Shown piece after piece: positions 16,912 through 26,021 of a stretch of DNA of 53,576 bases. The notes beneath the pieces were generated by a model. It made no database searches. It worked only from the letters and a program-made list of their open reading frames with translations, and had not been told where the DNA came from. How positions within the stretch are numbered: position 1 is the stretch's first letter; each line of letters starts with the position of its first letter. A program made the position numbers and the translations under genes. Origin of the DNA: Aequorivita sinensis (GTDB taxonomy: Bacteria > Bacteroidota > Bacteroidia > Flavobacteriales > Flavobacteriaceae); NCBI RefSeq assembly GCF_006346335.1, contig NZ_VDMC01000016.1, positions 1 through 53,576 on the forward strand. The letters run 5' to 3'.

Positions 16912-19176
16912 ATGGCTTTTGATATTGATATGATTAAAAAGGTGTACGCCCAGATGGCAGAACGTGTTGATAAAGCACGTGAAATCACGGGTAGACCCCT
17001 TACACTTTCTGAAAAAATTCTTTATTCACACCTTTGGGATGGCACTCCTAATACGGCTTTCCAACGTGGGAAAGATTATGTAGACTTTGCTCCAGATAGA
17101 ATTGCTTGCCAGGATGCAACAGCACAAATGGCATTGTTACAATTTATGCAAGCTGGAAAAAAATCGGTTGCAGTTCCAACTACTGTTCACTGTGATCACT
17201 TAATCCAAGCAAAACAAGGTGCTGCAAAAGATTTAATGCGTGCTAACGAAACAAGTAATGAAGTTTTTGACTTCTTAGAATCTGTTTCAAATAAATATGG
17301 AATTGGTTTTTGGAGACCAGGAGCTGGAATTATTCACCAAGTAGTACTTGAAAACTACGCTTTCCCTGGAGGAATGATGATTGGTACCGATAGCCATACT
17401 GTAAACGCGGGTGGTTTAGGAATGGTTGCAATTGGAGTTGGTGGAGCCGATGCAGTTGATGTAATGGCAGGAATGCCATGGGAGTTAAAATTCCCAAAAC
17501 TTATTGGTGTTAAATTAACTGGTAAGTTAAACGGATGGACTGCTTCTAAAGACGTTATCTTAAAAGTAGCTGGTATTCTAACTGTAAAAGGTGGAACAGG
17601 TGCCATAGTTGAGTATTTTGGTCCAGGTGCAAAGAACCTTTCTTGTACTGGTAAAGGAACTATCTGTAATATGGGTGCCGAAATTGGAGCGACTACTTCA
17701 ACATTTGGTTACGACGATTCTATGGAGCGTTTCCTACGTGCTACAGATAGAAATGAAATTGCTGATGAAGCAAACAAAATACGCGAGTATTTAACTGGAG
17801 ATGATGAAGTTTACGAAAATCCAGAACAATACTTCGATCAAGTAATTGAAATTGACCTTTCTACATTACGCCCACACTTAAACGGTCCATTTACTCCAGA
17901 TTTAGCTACTGAAGTTGGTGATTTAGGTGAAAAAGCAAGAAAAAATGATTGGCCACTTAAAGTTGATTGGGGATTAATCGGTTCTTGTACAAACTCTTCA
18001 TATGAAGATTTATCCAGAGCTGCATCTATCGCACAACAAGCAATTGATAAAAAATTAAAGTCGAAAAGTGACTTCGGAATTAACCCAGGTTCAGAACAAA
18101 TTCGCTATACAGCAGAGCGTGATGGCTTACTAGATGTTTTTGAAAACCTTGGGGCAACTATCTTTACTAACGCTTGTGGACCTTGTATTGGACAATGGGA
18201 TAGAAGTGATAGAAAAGGTGAAGAAAAAAACACAATTGTGCACTCTTTCAACAGAAACTTCTCAAAACGTGCAGATGGTAACCCAAATACACACGCTTTT
18301 GTAGGTTCACCAGAAATGGTTGCAGCCATTGCAATTTCAGGTCGTTTAGATTTCGATCCTATGAACGATACTCTTATTAATGAAGATGGAGAAGAGGTTA
18401 AATTGGACGAGCCAGTAGGACTTGAATTACCTCCTAAAGGTTTTGCGGTTGACGATAATGGATATTTAGCGCCAACTGAAGACGGTAGCACTGTTGAGGT
18501 AAAAGTTGCAACGGATAGCGAGCGCCTTCAATTGTTAGAACCATTCGTGCCAATTCAAGATGCTGAATTACAAGGTGTAAAACTTTTAATAAAAGCATTC
18601 GGAAAATGTACTACCGACCATATTTCTATGGCAGGACCTTGGTTACGTTACCGTGGACACTTAGATAATATTTCAAACAATACATTAATTGGTGCTGTCA
18701 ACGCTTTCAATAAGAAAACAAACTTCGTTAAAAATCAGTTGACTGAGGAATACGGAGGTGTACCCGATGTACAGCGTCAATACAAGGCACAAGGAATTAA
18801 AACTATCGTTGTGGGTGACCATAACTACGGTGAAGGTTCTTCTCGTGAGCACGCAGCAATGCAGCCTAGATTCTTAGGTGTTGCAGCCGTTTTAGTAAAA
18901 TCTTTTGCTAGAATTCACGAAACAAACTTGAAAAAACAAGGTATGCTTGGATTGACATTTGCTAATGAAGCAGATTACGATCTAATTCAAGAAGATGATA
19001 CTTTCAACTTTGTGGATATTGCAGACTTTGCTCCTAATAAACCATTGACAATTGAAGTTGTTCATAAGGATGGAAGTAAAGATGTAATTATGGCAAACCA
19101 TACTTATAACGATGCTCAAATTAAGTGGTACCGTGAAGGTTCAGCTTTAAATTTGATTAAAAAGCAAAACGCTTAA
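16912..19176 (+). CDS. acn: Aconitate hydratase (mitochondrial-type)
   Basis: 754 residues, the length of the mitochondrial-type aconitase common in Bacteroidota. It interconverts citrate and isocitrate in the TCA cycle. Landmarks: [14 protein letters not shown], the Fe-S cysteines in [10 protein letters not shown] and [33 protein letters not shown] (swivel-domain active-site Ser/Arg region). A perfect terminator follows, so it is monocistronic. The [4Fe-4S] cluster makes it sensitive to oxygen and superoxide. Confidence 0.97.
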   Translation: MAFDIDMIKKVYAQMAERVDKAREITGRPLTLSEKILYSHLWDGTPNTAFQRGKDYVDFAPDRIACQDATAQMALLQFMQAGKKSVAVPTTVHCDHLIQAKQGAAKDLMRANETSNEVFDFLESVSNKYGIGFWRPGAGIIHQVVLENYAFPGGMMIGTDSHTVNAGGLGMVAIGVGGADAVDVMAGMPWELKFPKLIGVKLTGKLNGWTASKDVILKVAGILTVKGGTGAIVEYFGPGAKNLSCTGKGTICNMGAEIGATTSTFGYDDSMERFLRATDRNEIADEANKIREYLTGDDEVYENPEQYFDQVIEIDLSTLRPHLNGPFTPDLATEVGDLGEKARKNDWPLKVDWGLIGSCTNSSYEDLSRAASIAQQAIDKKLKSKSDFGINPGSEQIRYTAERDGLLDVFENLGATIFTNACGPCIGQWDRSDRKGEEKNTIVHSFNRNFSKRADGNPNTHAFVGSPEMVAAIAISGRLDFDPMNDTLINEDGEEVKLDEPVGLELPPKGFAVDDNGYLAPTEDGSTVEVKVATDSERLQLLEPFVPIQDAELQGVKLLIKAFGKCTTDHISMAGPWLRYRGHLDNISNNTLIGAVNAFNKKTNFVKNQLTEEYGGVPDVQRQYKAQGIKTIVVGDHNYGEGSSREHAAMQPRFLGVAAVLVKSFARIHETNLKKQGMLGLTFANEADYDLIQEDDTFNFVDIADFAPNKPLTIEVVHKDGSKDVIMANHTYNDAQIKWYREGSALNLIKKQNA

Positions 19177-19197
19177 AAATCACTGTTTTCAATATAC

Positions 19198-19233
19198 AAA
19201 CCTAACAGGTTTCATTACCTGTTAGGTTTTTTT
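19198..19233 (+). terminator. Intrinsic terminator of aconitase
   Basis: Stem AAACCTAACAGGT/ACCTGTTAGGTTT around TTCATT, with a run of seven T. It lies 21 bases after the stop codon and 13 bases before the next start codon. Confidence 0.9.
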
Positions 19234-19246
19234 ATATCTTAGAGTT

Positions 19247-19810
19247 ATGATAGGTTTTTTAAAAAAACACTGGAGCAATATTTTATTCGTTGGATTACTT
19301 GTTTTACTTATTATCCCACAAACGAGAATGCCAATACAAGTTTTTGTACAACGATTAATATCATTTTCTCCATCTGAAAAAGCCGAGTCTAAACGAGAAA
19401 CGTTAACCGATTACAATTGGAGTTTACAGCCGCTCAATTCTGAAGAAATCAATTTCTCACAATCAGAAGGAAAGGTTACAATAGTAAATCTTTGGGCTAC
19501 TTGGTGTCCACCGTGTGTTGCAGAAATGCCTTCTTTTCAAAAACTATACAACAGTTATGGAGAAAAAGTAGATTTCTATTTCGTTACTTCAGAAACTCCA
19601 GAAAAGATTGAGAAATTTATGGATAAAAACGGTTATAATTTGCCGATATATATTCAAAAATATAAAGCACCAACACAGTTAGAATCCAATGTGCTTCCTA
19701 CTACTTATGTAATGTCTAAAACAGGTGAAATAGTTATAGATGAAACGGGTGTAGCCGATTGGAATAGCAAGAAAATGAGAGCCCTTTTAGATAAACTTCT
19801 ATCGGAATAG
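19247..19810 (+). CDS. Membrane-anchored TlpA-like thiol-disulfide oxidoreductase
   Basis: 187 residues. One N-terminal membrane helix (about 11-27), then a thioredoxin fold with the active site WATWCPPCVAEMPSF (Cys pair about 87 and 90) and a cis-Pro loop VLPTTYVM. TlpA/ResA relatives act outside the cytoplasm to reduce disulfides, for example in cytochrome c maturation. The gene is convergent with the carotenoid operon and starts only 13 bases after the aconitase terminator, so its promoter must overlap that terminator. Confidence 0.85.
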   Translation: MIGFLKKHWSNILFVGLLVLLIIPQTRMPIQVFVQRLISFSPSEKAESKRETLTDYNWSLQPLNSEEINFSQSEGKVTIVNLWATWCPPCVAEMPSFQKLYNSYGEKVDFYFVTSETPEKIEKFMDKNGYNLPIYIQKYKAPTQLESNVLPTTYVMSKTGEIVIDETGVADWNSKKMRALLDKLLSE

Positions 19811-19828
19811 ATAATAAGGTTAAGTACA

Positions 19829-20539
19829 CTATTTTATAATTTCTTCCGTTTTTGAAGGGTATTTCTCTTTAAATTTTTCCATTAATACAAATATTGTAAG
19901 CAACATGGTAAGTGCGTAAACACTATCTTCAATAGGAACAGTTCCTATTCGAATTCCTAGGTTTTCAGCATCATTATACCAAACTACTTGTTCGTTAATC
20001 CAACTTCCGGTTAAGAAACCATTCACTATAAAAAACGGAATTAATAGCACCAAAAATACTGGGAAGAATATATTTAAAGCACTGCGCATATAGTTGAAGA
20101 CTAATCCTAGTAAAACCACAGCATAAGCAAAATTAATTGCTGTGTACCAACGATCGAAGTTGTAGAGAAGAATTACAATAAAAATGGTTTGCAGAGTGTA
20201 ATAAACTAATTTTGTAAGCTTATTTGAAAACGCAAACTTAGGCCATAAATCTTTAAAAGCATATATGGTGAATAGACAAGCGTAGGGAATACAGATAAAA
20301 AACAGCCATTCTTCAATTGGAAGATTTAATAATCGATATCCTGAAAGGTAAGTATCATTAAAGCCCCAAAAACCATTTTGAGTGAAAATGATATCCCAAG
20401 AAACAAAAAAAGCCATCATTATGAATGTGGCGGGAAAAAAGTATTTCCACAATTTGTAGAACTTCAATTTTGGGTGAAAACTGAAAATAAAAGGAATGCT
20501 TAATGAAGCTAAATCCAATACAAAATAAAGGTGCCACAT
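19829..20539 (-). CDS. crtY: Lycopene cyclase, CrtYcd-type membrane protein
   Basis: 236 residues with about seven membrane helices. This is the fused form of the heterodimeric (CrtYc/CrtYd) lycopene cyclase: each half has the family's P-x-E-E/D motif, LPIEEWLFF in the first and VPIEDSVYAL in the second. It closes the ends of lycopene to beta-ionone rings, giving beta-carotene. Last gene of the crt operon; its start lies 3 bases beyond the stop of the upstream crtZ. Confidence 0.9.
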   Translation of the reverse strand: MWHLYFVLDLASLSIPFIFSFHPKLKFYKLWKYFFPATFIMMAFFVSWDIIFTQNGFWGFNDTYLSGYRLLNLPIEEWLFFICIPYACLFTIYAFKDLWPKFAFSNKLTKLVYYTLQTIFIVILLYNFDRWYTAINFAYAVVLLGLVFNYMRSALNIFFPVFLVLLIPFFIVNGFLTGSWINEQVVWYNDAENLGIRIGTVPIEDSVYALTMLLTIFVLMEKFKEKYPSKTEEIIK

Positions 20540-20542
20540 AAT

Positions 20543-20992
20543 TTATTTCTTGAAGTATTTTAATGGTGGAAGTAACATTCCGAAACACTCTCCATCTTCT
20601 TTTCCTAAGTGTTTATGGTGCATTTTATGCGCTCTCCTAATGCCTCTAGCATACCAATTATTTGCATTTCTAAATAACTTAAAGCGCTGGTGGATAAAGA
20701 TATCGTGAACAAAGAAGTAAGCGAGGCCATAAGCAAAAATCCCTAATCCAATTGGTAGTCCAGCCCAGAAGCCATAATAACTCCACCCAATAAAACAGCT
20801 TATACTTATTAACGCATAAAAAAGAAAAAAATAATCATTGCGTTCCCACCAACTGCCGTGATCTTTTTTGTGGTGATCTTTGTGTAACTTCCATAAAAAC
20901 CCGTGCATAACATATTTATGAGTGAACCACGCCATAAATTCCATTATGCAGAAAGTAGCAATGAAAATTATTATCCAAAGAACTGTATCCAT
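20543..20992 (-). CDS. crtZ: Beta-carotene hydroxylase
   Basis: 149 residues. The di-iron fatty-acid-hydroxylase histidine clusters are present: HKYVMHG, HKDHHKKDH, HDIFIHQRF and HKMHHKH, with membrane helices between. It hydroxylates beta-carotene to beta-cryptoxanthin and zeaxanthin. With CrtI, CrtB and CrtY here and no ketolase (crtW) in the cluster, zeaxanthin is the predicted end product. Between crtB and crtY in the operon, 49 bases after crtB. Confidence 0.95.
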   Translation of the reverse strand: MDTVLWIIIFIATFCIMEFMAWFTHKYVMHGFLWKLHKDHHKKDHGSWWERNDYFFLFYALISISCFIGWSYYGFWAGLPIGLGIFAYGLAYFFVHDIFIHQRFKLFRNANNWYARGIRRAHKMHHKHLGKEDGECFGMLLPPLKYFKK

Positions 20993-21041
20993 TTTTTCTA
21001 TTTATTGTTTTATGTATTAGGAATCTTGTTTAGAAATAATG

Positions 21042-21884
21042 TTACCTCACCAAATTTAATTGATATTTCACATAGCTCCTCATTAAAAGCCCAATCTTTT
21101 CAGTATTTGGGATTCGAATCCGAGTATTTTTAATTTCTAAAGCTGGAGTTTTTTGAAGTTTTTTCAAAAGCCTTTTATAATATCTATACGCAATAAAAAC
21201 TCCGAGTTTCGCTTCATTTGGAAGGTGTAATATTCCCTGATATCCTTTGTCGAAATTATCAGTTATTTCACTAATTATATCTTGTTTTGAAATTTCATCT
21301 AACGAATCCAAATTTGCATTTGGAAAATAAGTTCGTTGTAGATTATCGTGGTCTTCTTTTAAATCTCTAAGGAAATTTACCTTTTGAAAAGCCGAACCCA
21401 AGTTCATAGCTGCTTCTTTTAGAGCTTCGTACTTATCGGTATTTCCTTTTACAAACACTTTTAAGCACATTAGCCCAACAACATCGGCTGAGCCATAGAT
21501 ATAGTTATTAAATTCTTCTGGAGTGGCGTAAACCTGTTTAGTCAAGTCTAAGCGCATACTTGCCATAAAGGTGTCTATCAACTCTCTTTCAATGTTGTAT
21601 TTGTAAACGGTATGTTGAAATGAATTTAATATTGGATTTAGACTAATACGATCTTCCAAAGCTTCATTTAAAGCAGTTTCAAAACGATTAAAAAGTAATC
21701 CTTTGTTGTAATCGTGAAACGAATCTACAATCTCATCGGCGAAGCGAACAAACCCGTAGATATTGTAAATATCTTGACGAATAGATGGTGCTAACATTCG
21801 TGTAGCTAACGAAAAAGATGTGCTGTAAGTTTCAGTAACCTTTTTGCTGCAGGATTTAGATACTATGTCGAAAAGCTCTTTCAC
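21042..21884 (-). CDS. crtB: Phytoene synthase
   Basis: 280 residues. Joins two geranylgeranyl diphosphates to phytoene. Aspartate-rich motifs: VRFADEIVDSFHD (about 44-56) and NFLRDLKEDHDNL (about 175-187), the two Mg2+-binding sites of the squalene/phytoene synthase fold; YCYSTSF-type start is TYSTSFSLATRML. Its start overlaps the end of crtI by 4 bases, so translation is coupled. Confidence 0.95.
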   Translation of the reverse strand: MKELFDIVSKSCSKKVTETYSTSFSLATRMLAPSIRQDIYNIYGFVRFADEIVDSFHDYNKGLLFNRFETALNEALEDRISLNPILNSFQHTVYKYNIERELIDTFMASMRLDLTKQVYATPEEFNNYIYGSADVVGLMCLKVFVKGNTDKYEALKEAAMNLGSAFQKVNFLRDLKEDHDNLQRTYFPNANLDSLDEISKQDIISEITDNFDKGYQGILHLPNEAKLGVFIAYRYYKRLLKKLQKTPALEIKNTRIRIPNTEKIGLLMRSYVKYQLNLVR

Positions 21885-23347
21885 TTTTTTATTGATTTTT
21901 CAATTAATCCTGCTGCCAATTTTCCTGAAATTAAAGCTGGTGGTACTCCGGGACCTGGAACAGTAAGTTGTCCTGTGAAAAATAAATTCTTCACTTTACT
22001 ACTCTTTATATTCGGTCTTAAAAATGCAGTTTGCAAAAGCGTATTTGCAAGTCCGTATGCATTTCCTTTGTAACTATTATAATCTGAAATAAAGTCGTTT
22101 ACACAAAATGACTCTTTAAATATAACTGATTTTGTGATAGATTGATTCGTAACACTTTCAAATCTTTTTATTATTTTTTCAAAATACACTTCTCTTATTT
22201 CGAGATTATCTTCCAAACCAGGGGCAAGAGGTATAAGAAAAATCCCTAATTCTTTTCCTTTAGGCGCAACATTCTCATCTGTTTTTGAAGGGAAACTAGC
22301 GTAAAATAAGGGTTCTTTAGGCCATTTGGGATTGTCGTAAATTTCTTCAGAATGTTTTTTAAAATCTACGTCGAAAAACAAAGTGTGATGATCTACATTT
22401 TGAATCTCTTTATCAAATCCTACATAGAAAAGTAGGGCAGAAGGAGCAAAGGTTTTCTTTTTCCAATAACTCTCAGAATATTGTCTGTATTTAGTGGGTA
22501 GCAAGCTTTCTGTATGGTGATAATCTGCACCGCTTAATATAAAATCGGCATTTACTTGATTTCCATTTATTATAATTGATGTGGCTTGTCCATCTTCAAT
22601 ATTTATCTTTTCAACGTTTTGATTTGTTTTAATTGTAACACCTAGCTCTTCTGTAAGTTGCTGAATTCCTTTTACTACAGAATACATCCCTCCCTTTGGA
22701 TGAAATGTACCTAAACCAAAATCGGCATAATTCATAAAGCTGTAAAAAGATGGTGTATTTGATGGCTTAGCACCTAGAAATAAAACTGGAAATTCTAATA
22801 TAGAAATTAGTTTTGGATTGTTAAATTCTTGCCTAACGTCTTTACTGATTGTGCTAAAAAACTGTCCAACTTTTTTTATGGTGGCAGTAGTTACGAGTTC
22901 TAAAGGTGAAACTCCAGGTCGATAAACCAAATCTTTTATGGCTATATTGTAATTGTCTTGGGCTTGTGCAATAAACTTTTTTAGCTTCGTTGAGCTGCCT
23001 ACTTCTTCATTTTCAAATGAAACACAAATTTTATCTAAAGTATCTTCAATGCTTATATGATCGTTTTTTCCAAAAAAAACTCGATAGGCTGGATTGAGTT
23101 TTTCTAATTGGTAATATTCAGCAGGAGACTTCCCGAAATCGGAGAAAAATCGTTCAAATACATCTGGCATCCAGTACCAAGTAGGGCCCATATCGAATTT
23201 AAACCCATCCTTGTTTAACTGCCTAGCGCGGCCCCCAATACTTGAATTTTTTTCATATATAGTAACACTATATCCCGCTTTGGCTAAATAGCAAGAAGCA
23301 GCTAGTGATGAAAACCCAGAACCAATAATTAATACGGACTTGTTCAT
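21881..23347 (-). CDS. crtI: Phytoene desaturase
   Basis: 488 residues from the ATG at 23347 (MNKSVLIIGSGF); a longer frame upstream runs through the promoter and is unlikely. The FAD-binding GxGxxG is LIIGSGFSSLAA at the N-terminus, followed by VTIYEKNSSIGGRARQ; the C-terminal FTGQLTVPGPGVPPALISGKLAA is the CrtI signature. It introduces four double bonds to make lycopene. First gene of crtI-crtB-crtZ-crtY. The palindrome directly in front of the start and the MerR gene upstream suggest regulated transcription. Confidence 0.95.
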   Translation of the reverse strand: MNKSVLIIGSGFSSLAASCYLAKAGYSVTIYEKNSSIGGRARQLNKDGFKFDMGPTWYWMPDVFERFFSDFGKSPAEYYQLEKLNPAYRVFFGKNDHISIEDTLDKICVSFENEEVGSSTKLKKFIAQAQDNYNIAIKDLVYRPGVSPLELVTTATIKKVGQFFSTISKDVRQEFNNPKLISILEFPVLFLGAKPSNTPSFYSFMNYADFGLGTFHPKGGMYSVVKGIQQLTEELGVTIKTNQNVEKINIEDGQATSIIINGNQVNADFILSGADYHHTESLLPTKYRQYSESYWKKKTFAPSALLFYVGFDKEIQNVDHHTLFFDVDFKKHSEEIYDNPKWPKEPLFYASFPSKTDENVAPKGKELGIFLIPLAPGLEDNLEIREVYFEKIIKRFESVTNQSITKSVIFKESFCVNDFISDYNSYKGNAYGLANTLLQTAFLRPNIKSSKVKNLFFTGQLTVPGPGVPPALISGKLAAGLIEKSIKK

Positions 23348-23380
23348 TTTGTTTAACAAATGTACAAAATAATTAAACAA
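23348..23380 (-). promoter_or_regulatory. crtI promoter with candidate operator
   Basis: On the minus strand the -7 box TACATTTG (23364-23357) lies 10 bases before the crtI start, giving a very short leader. It overlaps a perfect 6+1+6 palindrome TTTGTTTAACAAA (23348-23360), and the half-site TTGTTTAA recurs just upstream (23373-23380). A repressor sitting here would cover the -7 box. The adjacent CarH-like MerR regulator is the obvious candidate. Confidence 0.5.
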
Positions 23381-23497
23381 TATTAAATCATAAAATGACT
23401 AATTAAAAATTTTCATTCCAAATAATTCTTATTTGCACAGCAATTTTTACAGTAAGTGGGTAGTGTGATAATGTGAGAACTTTATAATATAAAATAT

Positions 23498-24394
23498 TTA
23501 TAAAGTTGTTTCAATGTGTTGGGTAAATAATTCCAAACTATTAAAAACACGAATATTATTATATGTGTTTACTACCTGATCAACTTTTTTACCTAAAATC
23601 CAAAGTTCACAAGGTTTTATATGGCTAACTTTCTCTTGAAATTCGCTTATATAATTTTCTACCTGGTCTGTCTCTGGTTGTACTGTAAAATACGTCACGA
23701 AAACGATTTCAGATTGGGTTTTTACTACGTGGTTTAAACTATCAATGGGTACGTTTGCCCCTAAATATATAGTGTTATACCCCGCTGATAAAAGTTCATA
23801 ATTAGCATATAAAAGCCCTATATCGTGAATTTCTTTTAGCGGTAAATACAATACAAAAGTTTTGTTTTCTTTCGCTGTTGGAGTGTCTTTTATAAGATTG
23901 TATTGTTGAATAATTAAATGGCGTATTTTTTCTGAAATAAAATGTTCGTGAGAAGGGTCAATAGTTCCAGAATGCCAAAGAATTCCTGTTTCATTTAATA
24001 GTGGAACAAATACTTCTAAAAACACTTCTCGAAACGATTTTTGCTCTATTAGTTTCTTAAAAGTTGTGTCAAAAAGTTCACTATCGAACTCGAACATAGC
24101 TGTCTTTAAAACATTACAAGCATATTCGGTGTTTAGTTCGTGAACATTCTCTTTAACTAATTTCTGAAGCTCAGTTTTATTAAGACTTGCTAAGGTTGAA
24201 ATTTTATGACCTTCATTATATAAATAAACAATGTTGAGAAGCTTTTTTAGGTTTTCGAGATCGTATTTCCTTATGTTGGTATCGGTGCGATTAGGCTCAA
24301 GAAGATTATATCGTTTTTCCCAAATCCTAATTGTATGGGCTTTAACGTTTGAAAGATTTTCAAGATCTTTTATGCCGAATTGAGTTTTAACCAC
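23498..24394 (-). CDS. MerR-family regulator with cobalamin-binding photoreceptor motifs (CarH/LitR-like)
   Basis: 298 residues, starting at GTG 24394 since no ATG fits. N-terminal MerR winged helix (IKDLENLSNVKAHTIRIWEKRYNLLEP, about 7-70). The middle helical domain has W140-x9-E150-H151 and the C-terminal Rossmann part has E188-I-H190-D-I-G193; these are the W-x9-EH and (D/E)xHxxG signatures of CarH/LitR, which bind adenosylcobalamin, tetramerise on DNA in the dark and release it in light. It sits upstream of crtI in the same direction, so light-induced carotenoid synthesis is predicted. The domain motifs are seen; light control is inference from family. Confidence 0.8.
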   Translation of the reverse strand: MVKTQFGIKDLENLSNVKAHTIRIWEKRYNLLEPNRTDTNIRKYDLENLKKLLNIVYLYNEGHKISTLASLNKTELQKLVKENVHELNTEYACNVLKTAMFEFDSELFDTTFKKLIEQKSFREVFLEVFVPLLNETGILWHSGTIDPSHEHFISEKIRHLIIQQYNLIKDTPTAKENKTFVLYLPLKEIHDIGLLYANYELLSAGYNTIYLGANVPIDSLNHVVKTQSEIVFVTYFTVQPETDQVENYISEFQEKVSHIKPCELWILGKKVDQVVNTYNNIRVFNSLELFTQHIETTL

Positions 24395-24517
24395 AAAAAT
24401 TAAATAATTTATATTTCAAGGGTGAAATTACTAAAAAGAAAGAAGGTTTGTTTAAAAATTTGAATTTATCTTTAAACAATTTGATAAGTATATCGATTAA
24501 ATATACACTAAAATTTG

Positions 24518-24600
24518 TACCCGGAATGGGACTTGAACCCACACGTCCATAAGACACATGGCCCTCAACCATGCCTGTCTACCAATTCCAGCACCCGGGT
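24518..24600 (-). tRNA. tRNA-Leu (anticodon GAG)
   Basis: On the minus strand the 7-bp acceptor stem pairs ACCCGGG with TCCGGGT (one G-U). The D arm is CTGGAATTGGTAGACAGG, the anticodon stem-loop is CATGG-TTGAGGG-CCATG with GAG at positions 34-36, followed by the long variable arm of class II tRNAs (TGTCTTATGGACGTG) and the T loop TTCAAGT. CCA is not encoded. It reads CUC/CUU leucine codons. Confidence 0.95.
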
Positions 24601-24728
24601 GGATGTTGCTATAAGCTGCTAGCTTACTCGAACAGAGCGCAAATATAATATTTTATAAAATTAAAGCTAAAGCGTTCAAAGTTTATTTGAATATTATTTC
24701 TTGTTTTAATTTCAATAAGAAGCTTAAT

Positions 24729-24772
24729 ATGATTTTGGTCATTATTAGAGTCGTTAATTAAGGTTATATTTG
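24729..24772 (+). promoter_or_regulatory. CRP/FNR-type operator and -7 box before raiA-usp
   Basis: Palindrome ATGATTTTGGTCAT (24729-24742, TGA-N6-TCA) with its centre 36.5 bp from the final G of the -7 box TATATTTG (24765-24772). The same spacing occurs at five other sites in the window, before other usp genes, a lipoprotein and cytochrome c-nosZ. It puts the operator near -42, the class II activator position. Confidence 0.75.
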
Positions 24773-24800
24773 ATATAATAAGTAACAAATTTGTGATATT

Positions 24801-25100
24801 ATGACTATAAACATCCAATTCATAAAAATGCCAACTAGTGAGGCAATGTCTGAATATGTTAAGCAAAGGCTTGATAAACTAGGCGAAAAATACGAATGGC
24901 TTATTCGTGCAGATGTAAGTTTTAAAATGGAAAATAACGTCTATGGAAAAGGTAATATTTGTGAAATTGAGTTAAGCCTGCCTGGACCTAAGATTTTTGC
25001 AGCTTCAACCGAAACAACTTTTGAAGCAGCAGCTAAAGAAACAATCTCGGATTTAGAAAGACAACTTAAAAAACGTAAAGCAAAATTTTCAACCCACTAA
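24801..25100 (+). CDS. raiA: Ribosome hibernation-promoting factor (short HPF/RaiA)
   Basis: 99 residues. Strand-helix-strand pattern of HPF/YfiA: INIQFIKMPTSEAMSEYVKQRLDKL, ADVSFKMENN, NICEIELSLPGPKIFAASTETTFEAAAKETISDLERQLKKRKAK, ending in the basic helix that binds 16S rRNA. It lacks the C-terminal dimerisation domain of long HPF. These proteins block the decoding centre and stabilise idle ribosomes. It is followed 10 bases later by a universal stress protein gene, and its promoter has the shared TGA-N6-TCA operator. Confidence 0.9.
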   Translation: MTINIQFIKMPTSEAMSEYVKQRLDKLGEKYEWLIRADVSFKMENNVYGKGNICEIELSLPGPKIFAASTETTFEAAAKETISDLERQLKKRKAKFSTH

Positions 25101-25110
25101 AAACATAAAG

Positions 25111-25947
25111 ATGAAAAAAATATTAGTCCCTGTAGATTTCTCGAAATATTCCGATTACGCCATGGAAGTGGCTGCTGGAATTGCTAAAAAACAAAACGCT
25201 GAAATTATTGCCTTGCATATGATGGGGCTTAGTGATGCGGTAGTAACAAGAAACGAATCGAGAGAGGTTTTTGAAGCAATGTACTATATGAGGCTTGCCG
25301 AAACAAAGTTTGCAGAACTTTTGGATAAAGATTACTTAGAAGGTGTTAAGGTAACCGATACAGTTCATAATTATACAATCTTCAGTGAAATAAATGATGT
25401 TGCTAAAGAAATGAACATAGATCTTATAGTAATGGGATCTCACGGAAGTTCTGGTTTAAAAGAAGTCTTTGTAGGTAGTAATACAGAGAAAGTAGTTCGT
25501 ACTTCAGAAATTCCGGTTTTAGTGATAAAACATAGACACGAAAAATTTAATCCGAAATTGGGGGTTTTCGCCTGTGACTTTTTAGAAAATTCAGTTGGAC
25601 CTTATAAACGTGCAAAAGAGGTTTTTGAAACTTTCGGAATAGATATGCAAATGCTGTATGTAAACCTAGCTGGAGATTTTCGCAGTACAAGAGAAATTGA
25701 AAAAAGAATTTTAGATTTTTTCAAATCTGCTGGAGAATCAAACCCTTTGGAAAGCTTGAACAGTGTGGCTCACTACAACGAATATTCTGTAGAAGCAGGA
25801 ATATTTGGTTACAGCCAAATAGTTAATGCAGATATTATTTCTTTACCAACTCAAGGTAGACAAGGCTTAGCACACTTTTTCTCAGGAAGTATAGGGGAAG
25901 ATGTAGTAAATCACTCAGATTTGCCAGTTATGACATTTAGAGTTTAG
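25111..25947 (+). CDS. Universal stress protein, tandem-domain
   Basis: 278 residues: an N-terminal UspA domain (starts MKKILVPVDFSKYSDYAMEVA) with the ATP-binding motif G-x2-G-x9-G-(S/T) intact in MGSHGSSGLKEVFVGSNT (about 108-125), then a degenerate second domain. Usp proteins respond to growth arrest, hypoxia and other stress; many bind ATP or AMP. Cotranscribed with raiA, which links it to ribosome hibernation. This is one of seven usp genes in 18 kb. Confidence 0.9.
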   Translation: MKKILVPVDFSKYSDYAMEVAAGIAKKQNAEIIALHMMGLSDAVVTRNESREVFEAMYYMRLAETKFAELLDKDYLEGVKVTDTVHNYTIFSEINDVAKEMNIDLIVMGSHGSSGLKEVFVGSNTEKVVRTSEIPVLVIKHRHEKFNPKLGVFACDFLENSVGPYKRAKEVFETFGIDMQMLYVNLAGDFRSTREIEKRILDFFKSAGESNPLESLNSVAHYNEYSVEAGIFGYSQIVNADIISLPTQGRQGLAHFFSGSIGEDVVNHSDLPVMTFRV

Positions 25948-25976
25948 TTAGTTGCTATCGACATCAATTAACTTTA

Positions 25977-26011
25977 AAAAGCAGAAATTCACCAATTGAA
26001 TTTCTGCTTTT
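25977..26011. terminator. Bidirectional intrinsic terminator
   Basis: Perfect 15-bp stem AAAAGCAGAAATTCA/TGAATTTCTGCTTTT with loop CCAAT, flanked by A and T runs, between the convergent usp and deoD genes. Confidence 0.9.
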
Positions 26012-26021
26012 CTTTTCTTTA

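Noticed and set aside
18105-18491. 128-residue minus-strand open frame inside aconitase
   Set aside because: Fully antisense to a highly conserved gene; composition reflects aconitase codons read backward.
20903-21133. Plus-strand open frame over the crtZ/crtB junction
   Set aside because: It lies antisense to crtZ and crtB, has no start context and no family; a shadow of the real genes.
24387-24572. Minus-strand frame running from the tRNA into the MerR gene
   Set aside because: It overlaps the tRNA-Leu gene and has no protein-like features.
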